Positions 1-9,037 of a stretch of DNA of 64,000 nucleotides are shown piece after piece. The first letter of the stretch is position 1; every line of letters starts with the position of its first letter. The notes beneath the pieces are model-generated. The model worked only from the letters and a program-made list of their open reading frames with translations. It made no database searches and was not told the DNA's origin. The stretch covers positions 496,001-560,000 of the forward strand of contig NZ_VFOU01000003.1 of assembly GCF_006716305.1 (NCBI RefSeq), given 5' to 3'. Made by a program: the position numbers and the translations under genes. Source of the DNA: Enteractinococcus coprophilus. GTDB taxonomy: Bacteria > Actinomycetota > Actinomycetes > Actinomycetales > Micrococcaceae.

Positions 1-2
1 CG

Positions 3-101
3 GTCGGTGCCGCAGTGGTCGCAAAGCAATGTGCAGAGCAATCCATAGCGACAAAGACTATCAAGGCTACCGCAAAGAAAGCCGCAAAATTGGTTGCCTA
101 A
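3..101 (+). CDS. C-terminal end of an unidentified protein (partial)
   Basis: An open frame enters from the left edge and stops at TAA 99-101. It encodes about 32 residues ending in a Lys/Ala-rich tail (TKTIKATAKKAAKLVA). The start lies outside the window and too little remains to name a family. It points towards the minus-strand gene that begins next, so the two are convergent. It could be a chance open frame, so confidence is modest. Confidence 0.35.
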   Translation, partial: VGAAVVAKQCAEQSIATKTIKATAKKAAKLVA

Positions 102-186
102 ATCGCACTCGCGGTAGGCCCAAAGTAGCCACGTTGAGCCCTGCTGATATAACAGTTCTCAACATAGCTTGAGGCTGGTCAACCCG

Positions 187-1302
187 TTAGAACTGACCGA
201 TTACGTCAACATCGTAGGCAAGCACCATTACAGCAGTGGCAGAGCCCCCAATGCTCGTGTCATACGTCATGGAACCACCAACCTCGACAAGCATTTTCAC
301 GTGATCGTCTTGGACAACGTTTGAAAAAATATCAGCGGTACCGACTAGGGCAACCGTGTTGATGTCATAGTTGTACCGTCGCGATTGCTTCGTTGCGCCG
401 GTATTAACGCGAATCGAGATTTCACCCATGTTCGCATCAGCTTGCGTAACTGCACCGTACACAACGTATTTTTCCCCTTTGTGTGCATCTGGGTTTCGTT
501 GGACCAGCTGCCAATCACGTTCGGAGATAGATTTGTAGTTAGCAGGATCGCGTTTAGCCGCCTCTTCTTTAGCTTCTTTCCATTTCTCGTGGCTAGCCGA
601 GACCGCAGGTGACGATTCGGAAATGTACGATGACGCATCTTCGATCGCAGTAGTATTCTCAGCCAATGCTTTTCTACTGCTCCCATCAGGTGTTTCCTCG
701 AGTGCTTCTTCCAAAGTCTTTACGTTGCCGGATAACGCTTTATACGTATCCTTATCGTCAACTTTGCCTTTAGTCTTCTTCAGAAGCGCTTGGGCTTCGT
801 CCAGTACTTCGGCAGCCTCCGTCGTGGCGGTGATATAGGCATCTCGGTCGCCTATCGCATCGAGTAAGGCTTCTGTTGGCGCACGAAGAGCCTCGTCGCT
901 TTCGCGGAGTTCTTCGGTTCGATCTTCGATACTAAAGCTCATGACTCCGGGAGCATCCGCATTCATTAAGGCACTGGCTTCTCGCATGTGAGCATCGAGT
1001 TCTTCTTGCAATGCCGGCTCTAATTCCCCAGCATCCTCCAAGGCATCTGCAGAAGCTTTGTGACTCGAGCTGAGTTTATCTAATGTCTCGTTATAAGTCT
1101 CAAGTTTCTCAGAATTATTCGAATACGCTATCCCCGCCCCGCTGCCGATTAAGGCTAACGCGACAACAGCAGAAAGGCTGGTTATCAGAAGCTTCTTCTT
1201 ACGCTGCGGTCTTTTTCGTTTGGTCAGAGCATACGGCGCTGGAGGTGGGGGCGGAACGTTTAGATTACGTCGATTCTGAGATGGCTGTGATTTCGGTGTC
1301 AC
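187..1302 (-). CDS. Membrane-anchored coiled-coil protein of unknown function
   Basis: The 371-residue product has a Pro-rich, strongly basic cytoplasmic N-terminus (residues 1-37), one membrane segment (about 38-59) and a long acidic, Ala/Glu-rich helical region (about 62-250) likely to form a coiled coil. The C-terminal domain of about 95 residues is beta-rich and begins GEKYVVYGAVTQAD. The layout suggests a single-pass protein with an extracytoplasmic stalk and a small terminal beta domain. I do not recognise the family. The start is GTG at 1302 with only a weak SD. It stands alone: 278 bp separate it from the aquaporin gene and I see nothing recognisable in that gap. Function unknown. Confidence 0.75.
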   Translation of the reverse strand: MTPKSQPSQNRRNLNVPPPPPAPYALTKRKRPQRKKKLLITSLSAVVALALIGSGAGIAYSNNSEKLETYNETLDKLSSSHKASADALEDAGELEPALQEELDAHMREASALMNADAPGVMSFSIEDRTEELRESDEALRAPTEALLDAIGDRDAYITATTEAAEVLDEAQALLKKTKGKVDDKDTYKALSGNVKTLEEALEETPDGSSRKALAENTTAIEDASSYISESSPAVSASHEKWKEAKEEAAKRDPANYKSISERDWQLVQRNPDAHKGEKYVVYGAVTQADANMGEISIRVNTGATKQSRRYNYDINTVALVGTADIFSNVVQDDHVKMLVEVGGSMTYDTSIGGSATAVMVLAYDVDVIGQF

Positions 1303-1580
1303 GAAGGATTACTCGCAATTCTTAACAACTCAAGGTGGTGATGAGAAGCCACACCCTACGTCGTGAATAGACACTCATAACGATAAGGATAGACAGACTT
1401 CAGAAGATAACCATACTTCAAAACAGGACCCAATCATCAGATAAACGTCCTATCATGTCGATATAAACCGTGCCTCAGCTTGATTTATCCCTCCTGCTAT
1501 CCGGACTGTGGACGCATCTCGAAGATCCATTCAAAGCTCGGGGGTCTCGGAAGCGTCAAGCAAGACGTAACTGTGCAGGA

Positions 1581-2312
1581 TCACAGCTCTTCTAAAGGCG
1601 CCGACTTAGCTTCTTGGACACCCTCTAGCAGTGGTCGGAAGACTAATCCTGCAAGTACCGCACCAAGGGTAGGAAAGATCAGAAAAACCCAGAGTTGCAT
1701 CAGTGACTCTCCCCCACCGTAAATTGCGGCCGCGATCGAACGCGCTGGGTTAACTGAAGTATTCGACACGGGGATCGCAATCAAGTGGATGAGCGTCAGG
1801 GTCAGACCAATGGCAAGGGGCGCGAACGCCACGGTGGCTCGAGACGACGTCGTTCCGATGATGATAAACAAAAAGACCGCGGTAAGAATCACTTCGACCA
1901 TGATCACCGCGAGCAATCCGTAACCATCCGGCGAAGCTTCCCCATAACCGTTCGAAGCAAAATTCCCCAGGTCTACTCCCTCACGGTTCGTAGCGATGAT
2001 GAAGAGCAGCGTCGAGGCTAAAGCACCCCCAAAGATTTGAGCAATGACGTAGCCGGGGACGTCTTTCCAGGCGAAGCGTCCGGCTGTTGCCAGCCCGATG
2101 GTGACGGCGGGATTAAAGTGACCACCAGAGACTGGGCCGAAAGCGTAGACACCAACCACTACCGTCAGGCCAAAGGCTAACGCGATGCCATAAAATCCGA
2201 CGTGCTCTCCGGCAAGTACTGCGGTGCCGACACCGCCGAAAACAAGTAGGAAAGTGCCAAGAGCTTCGGCCGCGATGCGAGCAGATGTCGTGGGTTTAAT
2301 TTCAGTTGCCAT
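1581..2312 (-). CDS. aqpZ: Aquaporin Z, water channel
   Basis: This is a six-helix MIP-family channel of 243 residues, the usual size. Both half-helix NPA motifs are present (NPAVT at 67-71, NPARS at 188-192). The stretch LIHLIAIPVSNTSVNPAR closely matches E. coli AqpZ, with the His of helix 5 and Arg191 of the selectivity filter. This indicates a water-selective pore rather than a glycerol facilitator. The role is rapid water flux across the plasma membrane under osmotic change. The start is ATG at 2312 behind GAGGGAAG. The neighbouring BCCT carrier also points to osmotic adaptation, but the 26-bp-plus spacing and lack of overlap do not prove co-transcription. Confidence 0.95.
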   Translation of the reverse strand: MATEIKPTTSARIAAEALGTFLLVFGGVGTAVLAGEHVGFYGIALAFGLTVVVGVYAFGPVSGGHFNPAVTIGLATAGRFAWKDVPGYVIAQIFGGALASTLLFIIATNREGVDLGNFASNGYGEASPDGYGLLAVIMVEVILTAVFLFIIIGTTSSRATVAFAPLAIGLTLTLIHLIAIPVSNTSVNPARSIAAAIYGGGESLMQLWVFLIFPTLGAVLAGLVFRPLLEGVQEAKSAPLEEL

Positions 2313-2455
2313 GAGCCGCTTCTTCCCTCTTAAACATCAGGTGAATACATCATATGACATATGCCACGAAAAGAGGTCCGGTCAGAAACAGTTTTGCAGC
2401 TCAGGAGCCGGGGTCACGCCGTAGCCCTTTCTACCTGTCTGCCATCTCGGCACGC

Positions 2456-4429
2456 TTATGAAGAGCGGTCTTCGGTGTCGTCTTGTGTACCGGAGGGCCC
2501 TCGTTGCGTTGGGATTGTTCCGGTTTCTGGGTCCCAGCCGTCTGCCCATTCCCCGGTTTCAAAGTCATAGCCCACTGGTTCACCGTGCTCATCGGTGCGC
2601 TGATACCACTCCGTGTAATCTTCGTGTGCCGAATCAGTCCCACCGCTGGCTCCTGCACCAGGCACTGATGCCACGACTTCTAACCGGAAGTCATCGCCAT
2701 ATTGGCCCACACCTTCGCGGACCGCTTGGCCGATGGCATTTTCAGCGTATCGGCGCCGAAGAGCGTAGGGGTCGGTCCGAAGTTCTTTCAGCCACGCGAC
2801 TATGACGAGCAACATGATGACTGCGAATGGCACTGCGGTGATGATAACTAGAGATTGCAGGCCTTCTAGCGCCGTCTCATCACCTAGCAGCAGCATCACC
2901 ATGGCAATGCCGCCCATCACAACACCCCAGAACAGCACTACTGCCTTAGGCGGATCTTTGCGTCCTCGAGTCGTGAGGATGCCCATGACCACAGAGGCTG
3001 AATCAGCGGCAGTGATGAAAAATATCGCCAGGATGACCATGATCAAATAGGGCATCCATTGAGCAAATGGGAGGTTGTCCACTACAGAGAACAACACCTG
3101 GGGCACTGCCATGTCGTCACTAAAGCCCGGTTTACCTTCCCGGTACATCCAAATCGCCGATGCGCCCATGACTCCGTAGGCGACGATCAATAGGGATGAC
3201 GGGATGAGTATGACGCTGAGGATAAATTGTCGGATCGTGCGTCCGCGCGAGATGCGCGCGATGAAGATGCCGACAAAGGGTGACCAAGAGATCCACCAGG
3301 CCCAGTAATACACGGTCCATGCGGCCTGAAAATCAATGGTCTCTTGGCCCCATGCTCCGGAGCGTGCCATGAGTTCAAACAGGGAGCCGAGGTATTCCAG
3401 CGTCGCCGATGGTAAGAGGTTGAGTAAGAAGACTGTGGGGCCAAGTAAGAACACGAAGGCGACAATGCCGATCGTGAGCACAATGTTGATGTTCGATAAA
3501 TATCGAATGCCTCGCGCCACCCCAGAGACGGCTGACAGGATAAATCCGACCATGAGCACAGCAATAACGAGTGCCAAAACCGTATTGGTAATTTCAGAAA
3601 CACCGGCCACGATCGTGATGCCCTCACCGATTTGCAACGCGGCGATGCCTAGAGCTGCAGCAGTCCCAAATAGTGTGGCGATGATCGCGAAAATATCCAC
3701 CAGGCGACCAGCAAAACCATCTGCATAGTCGCCACCAAAGAACCTGCGGAAGATCGAGGACATCAGTAGCGTTCGGCCACGACGATAAGCGAAATAAGCA
3801 ATAGCTCCACCGACTAAGGCGTACATGGCCCAGGCATGGAAACCCCAGTGGAAATACGTCTGAACCAGTGCAAACTGCATCGCTTCGGTTGATTCTGCCG
3901 GGATCGTCAGCGGGGGCGGATTAATGAAATAGTTCAGAGGTTCCGCCGGCCCCCAAAACATCACGCCAATGCCCAAACCTGCCGCGAACAACATGGCGAC
4001 CCAGGAGAAGGTCGAGAACTCTGGCTTCTCGTCATCTTTCCCGAGGGGAATTTTGCCGTATCGTGTGCAGGCCAGTGCTACGAGACTAAATAATACAATG
4101 CTAGCTACTGCACTAAACAGCCAGCTGAGGTTGTTCATGACCCAGGTATAAGTAGCACCGGATACTTCTGCCACGCTCGCCGGATTGGTGAGCCCCCAAA
4201 TGACGAACGCAACGGTGAGGAGACCCGCAACGCCGAAAATAATTTTATCGACACTATATTTGCGTCGTTGTTCATCAACACTGATGCCAGGGACCAAGGC
4301 GGGGTGGATATCGTGCGGGTACTCGGGGCGAACGTAGTCCCATGATCCAGGCGCACGTCTTGCCTTCCGGCCGCTCCGTTGAGCAGTTTTCAGGGCCTCG
4401 TCCCCTGGTGGGGCGGCTTGTTCGTCCAC
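2456..4429 (-). CDS. BCCT-family betaine/choline/carnitine transporter
   Basis: The 657-residue carrier has about 12 membrane segments. It shows the BCCT glycine-rich helix (GLGIGVMFWGPAEPL) and the family signature around YYWAWWISWSPFVGIFIAR followed by SRGRTIRQF. The family imports trimethylammonium compounds such as glycine betaine, usually with Na+, for osmoprotection. An N-terminal cytoplasmic extension of about 70 residues and an acidic C-terminal tail of about 90 residues are longer than the core needs. In BetP-like members such tails take part in osmosensing, so the same is possible here (inference). The start is GTG at 4429 preceded by GAAAGGT. Exact substrate cannot be set from sequence. 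Confidence 0.92.
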   Translation of the reverse strand: MDEQAAPPGDEALKTAQRSGRKARRAPGSWDYVRPEYPHDIHPALVPGISVDEQRRKYSVDKIIFGVAGLLTVAFVIWGLTNPASVAEVSGATYTWVMNNLSWLFSAVASIVLFSLVALACTRYGKIPLGKDDEKPEFSTFSWVAMLFAAGLGIGVMFWGPAEPLNYFINPPPLTIPAESTEAMQFALVQTYFHWGFHAWAMYALVGGAIAYFAYRRGRTLLMSSIFRRFFGGDYADGFAGRLVDIFAIIATLFGTAAALGIAALQIGEGITIVAGVSEITNTVLALVIAVLMVGFILSAVSGVARGIRYLSNINIVLTIGIVAFVFLLGPTVFLLNLLPSATLEYLGSLFELMARSGAWGQETIDFQAAWTVYYWAWWISWSPFVGIFIARISRGRTIRQFILSVILIPSSLLIVAYGVMGASAIWMYREGKPGFSDDMAVPQVLFSVVDNLPFAQWMPYLIMVILAIFFITAADSASVVMGILTTRGRKDPPKAVVLFWGVVMGGIAMVMLLLGDETALEGLQSLVIITAVPFAVIMLLVIVAWLKELRTDPYALRRRYAENAIGQAVREGVGQYGDDFRLEVVASVPGAGASGGTDSAHEDYTEWYQRTDEHGEPVGYDFETGEWADGWDPETGTIPTQRGPSGTQDDTEDRSS

Positions 4430-4634
4430 GGTCGTACCTTTCGGTAGCTTGCATAGGTATCAGTTCACCAGGTCATAGCAAGATTAACGAACTTTTGGCC
4501 GCAAACCTGTACATTACGACTGATAAGGCAGCCAGGTTTTGACTCCGAGTTCATGAGCTAAGCCTCGAATAACTCGTTATGTCGCAGCAATCGGATAGCC
4601 CAATTATGACTGCGGCGCATTACCTAGAGCTAGG

Positions 4635-4823
4635 TTAATCCCGGCGATTGAGACGATGCTCCAGATCATCGACACGACGTTTTAGCCGTTCGATCTCATC
4701 TCGGTCTGTTGCGGTGGTGTCATTGGATCGCGGTCGCTGGGCGATGGTATTGGCAACCATAATGATGCCCCACATGATAATGGCAACGATGGCAATCCAT
4801 GCCCACCACGGAATCTCAGCCAC
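4635..4823 (-). CDS. Small single-pass membrane protein with coiled coil, PspB-like
   Basis: The 62-residue protein has an N-terminal aromatic-rich membrane segment (residues about 5-27, WWAWIAIVAIIMWGIIM) followed by a charged heptad-type helix (about 40-61). This is the build of phage-shock PspB-like proteins, though sequence evidence for true homology is thin. The start is GTG at 4823 with a good AGGAGAGG SD. No PspA or PspC gene is next to it, so a phage-shock role is only a possibility. The 205-bp gap to the upstream BCCT gene shows no further gene. Confidence 0.7.
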   Translation of the reverse strand: MAEIPWWAWIAIVAIIMWGIIMVANTIAQRPRSNDTTATDRDEIERLKRRVDDLEHRLNRRD

Positions 4824-5000
4824 AATGTTCCTCTCCTGCTCAGTCGGGAACCCGGCATCATGCCTAGCCAGAAGGGCATTCCTGACATCTTGAGTTCAGT
4901 GTAGTGACTCGCACCAGCAGATACTAGATGTCACCTTGCCTGTTTTGATTGGAACAAGACCCCTGCCGCTGCTGCCACCGAGCAGTTAGGGTTGAGCAGT

Positions 5001-5489
5001 ATGATCTTGCACGAATTAGTCGCACCATATGAATTTCTGATCGGAACGTGGCAGGGCCAAGGTCGCGGTCACTACCCCACCATTGAGGACTTCGAATATA
5101 GCGAGACCGTCACGTTTTCAGCGGTCCCCGGCAAACCGTTTTTGCGGTATGAACAGCAAACAGCCAACCCCGCTGGCGGACCAATGCACAGCGAGGTTGG
5201 CTATTTTCGACCACGCGAAAGTGGTCATATTGAGTTTGTGCTCGCCCAGCCGATGGGTCAGACCGAACTGTTAGAAGGAACGGCAACCACCCATGACGAT
5301 GGCAGTCTGACGATCGTACTGGGCTATTCGCAGATCCATAACACCACGACCGCCAAACTGGTTGAGCAAACGGCACGGCACTATGTCTTTAGTGCGGACC
5401 GCACTGCGTTTCGTTTTGAGTTTGATTTGGCCGCGGTCGGCGAGCAGCTGCAAAATCACCTGCAAGCCGACCTGCGCAAGATCTCTTAG
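5001..5489 (+). CDS. Nitrobindin-like heme-binding protein (FABP/THAP4 fold)
   Basis: The 162-residue beta-barrel protein shows the family signature GTWQGQG at residues 15-21, the LRYEQQT strand, and a His near the C-terminus (H153 in NHLQADLRK) that matches the proximal heme ligand of nitrobindins. Members bind ferric heme and react with NO or peroxynitrite in the cytoplasm. An in-frame TTG at 4992 is possible, but its TAGGG SD abuts it. The ATG at 5001 lies about 9 bases after that SD and is preferred. The last 4 bases overlap tail-to-tail with the convergent NIF3-like gene. Confidence 0.88.
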   Translation: MILHELVAPYEFLIGTWQGQGRGHYPTIEDFEYSETVTFSAVPGKPFLRYEQQTANPAGGPMHSEVGYFRPRESGHIEFVLAQPMGQTELLEGTATTHDDGSLTIVLGYSQIHNTTTAKLVEQTARHYVFSADRTAFRFEFDLAAVGEQLQNHLQADLRKIS

Positions 5490-5821
5490 AGCTCGTCTGC
5501 CATAAAGACTTCTGTCACGTAGTAGGCGGGCTCTTCGTAGGGGTGCGCCGCGATGGCCGCGTCAATCACGCTGCGGGCAATCTCGCGCGGTGCCAGAACT
5601 TCAATTTTGTGTTCGGGCACATCGGATGGGACCCCCACCGCCCCAATAGTCGGCTGCGCCCCTTCTACCGGGGTGAAGCGGCCAACACCGGTCGTGGACC
5701 AGCTGGCGCCACGGTAGTTGCCCAACCGTCCGGCGCCGGCTTCATCAAGAGCCTTGCGCACATCTTCGGCATTGCCCATCGGCACGTAGATGCTGATCTG
5801 CACCCATTTTGTGGCGGCCAT
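5486..5821 (-). CDS. NIF3/YqfO-type small domain protein
   Basis: The 111-residue protein matches the insert domain found in the middle of NIF3/YqfO metal-binding proteins, here as a free-standing unit. Visible marks are the N-terminal strand VQISIYVP, the central PTIGAVG and the C-terminal AHPYEEPAYYV. The fold is ferredoxin-like and related to CutA/PII trimers, so it probably forms a trimer or hexamer; its function is unknown. ATG 5821 lies one base after the aldolase stop, so the two are almost certainly co-translated. It lacks the NIF3 metal-binding halves. Confidence 0.85.
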   Translation of the reverse strand: MAATKWVQISIYVPMGNAEDVRKALDEAGAGRLGNYRGASWSTTGVGRFTPVEGAQPTIGAVGVPSDVPEHKIEVLAPREIARSVIDAAIAAHPYEEPAYYVTEVFMADEL

Positions 5822-5822
5822 C

Positions 5823-6845
5823 TTACTTCAACGATTTTCCGGCTGAGCCCAAGTTCTGGCAGGCTTCGACCACACGCGCGGCCATGCTGGCTTCGGCGGC
5901 TTTGCCCCAAGAACGCGGGTCGTATTTCGATTTATCGCCGACGTGGCCATCGATCTTCAGCACGCCGTCGTAGTTATGGAACATGTGGGTGGCCACCGGA
6001 CGGGAGAACGCGTACTGGGTGTCAGTATCAACGTTCATTTTGATGACGCCATAAGACACCGCATCAGCAATGTCCTGGGCCGAGGAGCCGGAACCCCCGT
6101 GGAAGACCAGGTCGAACGGGCGCTCTTGGCCGAGTTCGGAGCCAATGGCATCCTGGATTTCTTTGAGCAGTTCAGGACGCAGTTTGACGCTGCCTGGTTT
6201 GTAGACGCCGTGGACGTTACCGAAGATCAGCGCGGTAATGTAGCGGCCGTTCTCACCGGTGCCCAGGGCTTGGACGATCTGGCGGGCGTCTTCGACTGTG
6301 GTGTAGAGCTTTTCATCGATTGCAGCGGCATAGCCGTCTTCTTCGCCGCCGACGACGCCGACCTCAATTTCGAGGATCTGTTTGTTGAATTTAGTGCGCT
6401 CGAGCAGTTGTTCTGCGATGCGCATATTTTCTGGCACGGTTTCGGCCGAGCCGTCCCACATGTGGGAGTGGAAGATGGGGTCGCGGCCGGCTTTGACCTC
6501 GGCTTCGGAAGCATCCAGCAGTGGGATAACCCAGTTGTCAAGTTTATCGCGCATCGCGTGGTCGGTGTGGATCGCAATACGCACACCGTAGTTCTTGGCG
6601 ACTTCTTTGGCGAAGGCAGCAAATGCCAGGGAGCCGGTGACCATGTCGTTGATGTTCGAACCGGAGAAGTAGTTTGCCCCACCGTTGGAAATCTGGATGA
6701 TGCCATCGGATTCGGCTTCGGCGAAACCGCGCAGGGCTGCGTTGAGGGTTTGTGAGCTGGTCACGTTGATCGCAGGATACGCATATCCGCCGGTCTTGGC
6801 GGCGTCGATCATCTCGGCGTACTGGTCTGGGGTGGCAAATGCCAT
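5823..6845 (-). CDS. fbaA: Class II fructose-bisphosphate aldolase
   Basis: The 340-residue zinc aldolase cleaves fructose 1,6-bisphosphate to DHAP and glyceraldehyde 3-phosphate in glycolysis and runs the reverse step in gluconeogenesis. The IHTDHA motif gives catalytic D95 and zinc ligand H96. H212 in NVHGVYKPG and H249 in VFHGGSGS supply the other zinc ligands, and NVDTDTQ is the phosphate-binding segment. Length and motifs fit the long class IIA type. ATG 6845 follows AAGGAG. It sits fourth in a minus-strand run with pyrE, a membrane protein, trmH and the NIF3-like gene. Confidence 0.97.
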   Translation of the reverse strand: MAFATPDQYAEMIDAAKTGGYAYPAINVTSSQTLNAALRGFAEAESDGIIQISNGGANYFSGSNINDMVTGSLAFAAFAKEVAKNYGVRIAIHTDHAMRDKLDNWVIPLLDASEAEVKAGRDPIFHSHMWDGSAETVPENMRIAEQLLERTKFNKQILEIEVGVVGGEEDGYAAAIDEKLYTTVEDARQIVQALGTGENGRYITALIFGNVHGVYKPGSVKLRPELLKEIQDAIGSELGQERPFDLVFHGGSGSSAQDIADAVSYGVIKMNVDTDTQYAFSRPVATHMFHNYDGVLKIDGHVGDKSKYDPRSWGKAAEASMAARVVEACQNLGSAGKSLK

Positions 6846-6887
6846 GAAAGCTCCTTGGGTATGAAACTTGGGATTCTTCGGGTAAGT

Positions 6888-7529
6888 CTAGCGAACTGGT
6901 GCACCGTGTTGTCGGATCCAGGAGTGCATGGCAATACCTGCGGCAGACCCGGCGTTGATTGACCTCGTCGAACCGTACTGGGCGATCGACAAGGTGGCTT
7001 GCGCGGCGTCGTGGATTTCCTGGGACAGCCCGGGGCCTTCTTGGCCGAAGACCATGACACAGCGTTCGGGGAATGCGAAGGTCTCGATGGGCACCGAGTC
7101 GGGAAATAAGTCCACCCCGAGTACTGACAGGTCCTCGGATTTGGCCCATTCGAGAAAGGCTTCGACGGTTGGGTGGTGGTGGACATGCATGTATTTATCG
7201 GTCACCATCGCCCCGCGGCGGTTCCAGCGGCGTCGTCCAATAATATGGACGGCGGCCACGTTGAACGCGTTGGCCGTACGGACGACGGTGCCAATGTTGA
7301 AGTCGTGCTGCCAGTTTTCAATCGCAATGTGCAGCGGGTGGCGCTTGGTGTCCAGGTCGGCAACGATCGCCTCCACGGTCCAGTACCGGTAGTGGTCGGC
7401 GACGTTGCGGCGGTCGCCCTCGGCTAGGAGTTCTTGATCCCAGTGCTCGCCCGTAGGCCATTCACCTTCCCATGGGCCGACGCCGACTTCGCGCTCTTCC
7501 CAACCGGTCTCGCGGTGTTCTGTGGTCAT
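6888..7529 (-). CDS. TrmH/SpoU-family RNA 2'-O-methyltransferase
   Basis: This is a SAM-dependent SPOUT methyltransferase for tRNA or rRNA ribose. Its motif 1 is NIGTVVRTANAF, motif 2 is VFGQEGPGLS, and motif 3 is SINAGSAAGIAMHSW, which forms the knotted cofactor site. The ATG at 7529 is chosen because it overlaps the upstream gene's TGA (ATGA), a standard coupling arrangement. A longer frame from 7550 has no SD. The protein is then 213 residues. The N-terminal ~55 residues are rich in Glu and Trp and are not part of the fold. The RNA target cannot be told from sequence. Confidence 0.93.
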   Translation of the reverse strand: MTTEHRETGWEEREVGVGPWEGEWPTGEHWDQELLAEGDRRNVADHYRYWTVEAIVADLDTKRHPLHIAIENWQHDFNIGTVVRTANAFNVAAVHIIGRRRWNRRGAMVTDKYMHVHHHPTVEAFLEWAKSEDLSVLGVDLFPDSVPIETFAFPERCVMVFGQEGPGLSQEIHDAAQATLSIAQYGSTRSINAGSAAGIAMHSWIRQHGAPVR

Positions 7530-7834
7530 TTCGTGTCGTTTAGCACCCATGCGGCGCCGGCAGCGGCGGCGGTTGAGACAAGTACGGATGGCCAGGCGCC
7601 GATCTTCTTGGCCAGCGGGTGGGAGGCACCAAAGGCACCCAGGTAGATGGTGGTAAGGAGCGCGGTGGTGCCGGGCCCGGAGGTGCGGTACCAGCGACGT
7701 CCGGCAGCAATGCCTGCCGCGCCCAACACGACGCCACCCAGTGGACGGATTTTGGTAGCGCGAGCGGAGACATACCTGCCGATCATGCCAAGTGCCACAA
7801 GTCCTACGGTCGGTTCGGCTTTCTTTTGAGCCAT
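7526..7834 (-). CDS. Small membrane protein of unknown function
   Basis: The 102-residue protein has three or four short apolar segments (about 10-22, 32-45, 56-70, 82-98) separated by basic loops, with an N-terminal KK patch. I do not recognise a characterised family. It lies between pyrE (33 bp downstream of the pyrE stop) and trmH, whose start overlaps its stop. AAAGGAC precedes the ATG at 7834. Its fixed place in this housekeeping run suggests a conserved but undescribed envelope protein (inference). Confidence 0.8.
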   Translation of the reverse strand: MAQKKAEPTVGLVALGMIGRYVSARATKIRPLGGVVLGAAGIAAGRRWYRTSGPGTTALLTTIYLGAFGASHPLAKKIGAWPSVLVSTAAAAGAAWVLNDTK

Positions 7835-7867
7835 CAGGAGTCCTTTCGGTTTGGGGCTTGCGAGCAG

Positions 7868-8431
7868 CTAGTCGGTCAAGCCCAGGTCGTTTTTGGTAAA
7901 CGCGTACAGGTACGGGACGCCGGCTTCGGCGGCTACGTGTTCTGCCGCCCCGGTGTCACGGTCAACGATCACGGCAACGGCTTGGATATCGCCGCCGGCC
8001 TTGCGCACCCCGTCGACTGCGGTCAGCGCTGAACCGCCGGTGGTCGAGGTGTCCTCTAAAATCACCACTTTGCGCCCGACCACTGAAGGGCCTTCGACCT
8101 GGCGAGACATCCCGTGGGTTTTTTGTTCCTTTCGCACCACAAAGGCGTCAATGTTCCGGTCCCCGGCGGCGTGCATGACGGCGGTGGCGACCGGATCGGC
8201 ACCCATCGTCAGACCGCCGGCGGCCTCGAACTCGATTCCGGCGTCGTCCAATAGACCCAACATCACCCGGCCGACCAGCGGTGCAGCCTCGTGGTGCAGG
8301 GTGATACGGCGCAGGTCAATGTAGTAATCAGCTTCTTTTCCAGAAGACAAGGTGACTTTGCCGTGCACCACGGCCAGTTCGCGAATCAGTTCGGCAAGCC
8401 GCGCACGGTCGGCATCAAGATCATGGGTCAT
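7868..8431 (-). CDS. pyrE: Orotate phosphoribosyltransferase
   Basis: The enzyme joins orotate to PRPP to make OMP in de novo pyrimidine synthesis. The PRPP loop VVILEDTSTTGGS is intact, as are the orotate-site region KVTLSSGKEADYYIDLR and the flexible-loop basic stretch VRKEQKTHG. The frame extends to 8479, but ATG 8431 (MTHDLDA) gives 187 residues, the family length. It is the first gene of the minus-strand run leading to fbaA and is divergent from the lipoprotein gene at 8554, so both promoters lie in 8432-8553. Confidence 0.96.
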   Translation of the reverse strand: MTHDLDADRARLAELIRELAVVHGKVTLSSGKEADYYIDLRRITLHHEAAPLVGRVMLGLLDDAGIEFEAAGGLTMGADPVATAVMHAAGDRNIDAFVVRKEQKTHGMSRQVEGPSVVGRKVVILEDTSTTGGSALTAVDGVRKAGGDIQAVAVIVDRDTGAAEHVAAEAGVPYLYAFTKNDLGLTD

Positions 8432-8486
8432 GGGCTCTATCTTACGTTGCTCATAGCAGGTGGCGACCCTAGGTTGCATTCACGTC

Positions 8487-8516
8487 TTGACCCGGTTTGC
8501 TCGGGTAGGGTACGGG
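8487..8516 (+). promoter_or_regulatory. Candidate promoter for the 8554 lipoprotein gene
   Basis: TTGACC at 8487-8492 is a good -35. An 18-bp spacer leads to TACGGG at 8511-8516, a poor -10 preceded by a G-rich extension. It lies about 40 bp before the ATG at 8554. The call rests on position and the -35 only. Confidence 0.3.
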
Positions 8517-8553
8517 ATAGAAGTTTTTACGGCATTTACGAAAAGGAACCTTC

Positions 8554-9024
8554 ATGTCGATCAAATCCATGGGCAAAATCGCCGCCGTTGTAGCCGCCAC
8601 AGGCCTGGCATTGACCGGTTGCGCCAATGACGACGCCAACCAAGCTCGCGCTCAGGAAGAAACCTGCGGGGTGCTGATGGGCTCGAGCAATAAGGCCAAT
8701 GAGGCTGCCAGCCGCGCGATGCAGTCCGGCGGCTCAGGTGGCCCACGTGCGGCTCGCGTGATTGAGTCAGCCGCCCTGGATCTCCGCAACCATTCGTTTG
8801 ATCGGTCCGACGACGTCCAGGTTCCTGGAACTGATGAAACCGTTGCCCTGCGCACGATGCTGCAGGTTCAGGCCGAACTCTATGACGAAATGGCCACTGC
8901 TATCGAAAAAGATCCGGCAGCGATAAACTCCATGAATCCGGATGACATTGAAGTCAACGGCATGACGATCACCGAAGCCAACGAAATTGTGGGCACCTAC
9001 TGCGGCTCCTACTTCAATTCCTAA
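8554..9024 (+). CDS. Secreted lipoprotein of unknown function
   Basis: The 156-residue product begins with a type II signal peptide. A basic n-region (MSIKSMGK) is followed by an apolar stretch and lipobox LTGC, so Cys23 would be lipidated and the rest displayed outside the membrane. The mature part is acidic and mostly helical, with a Cys near each end (TCGV and TYCGS) that could form a disulfide. No family is recognised. AAAAGGA precedes the ATG. A second small lipoprotein follows 13 bp downstream, so the two are likely one operon. Confidence 0.85.
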   Translation: MSIKSMGKIAAVVAATGLALTGCANDDANQARAQEETCGVLMGSSNKANEAASRAMQSGGSGGPRAARVIESAALDLRNHSFDRSDDVQVPGTDETVALRTMLQVQAELYDEMATAIEKDPAAINSMNPDDIEVNGMTITEANEIVGTYCGSYFNS

Positions 9025-9037
9025 TCGGTCGACATAG

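Noticed and set aside
2351-2363. CATATG-A-CATATG repeat upstream of aqpZ
   Set aside because: Short, and no promoter boxes line up with it; not enough to call an operator.
5943-6755. 270-codon plus-strand frame
   Set aside because: It is antisense to the clear fbaA gene, has no SD and gives no recognisable protein; it arises from GC codon bias.
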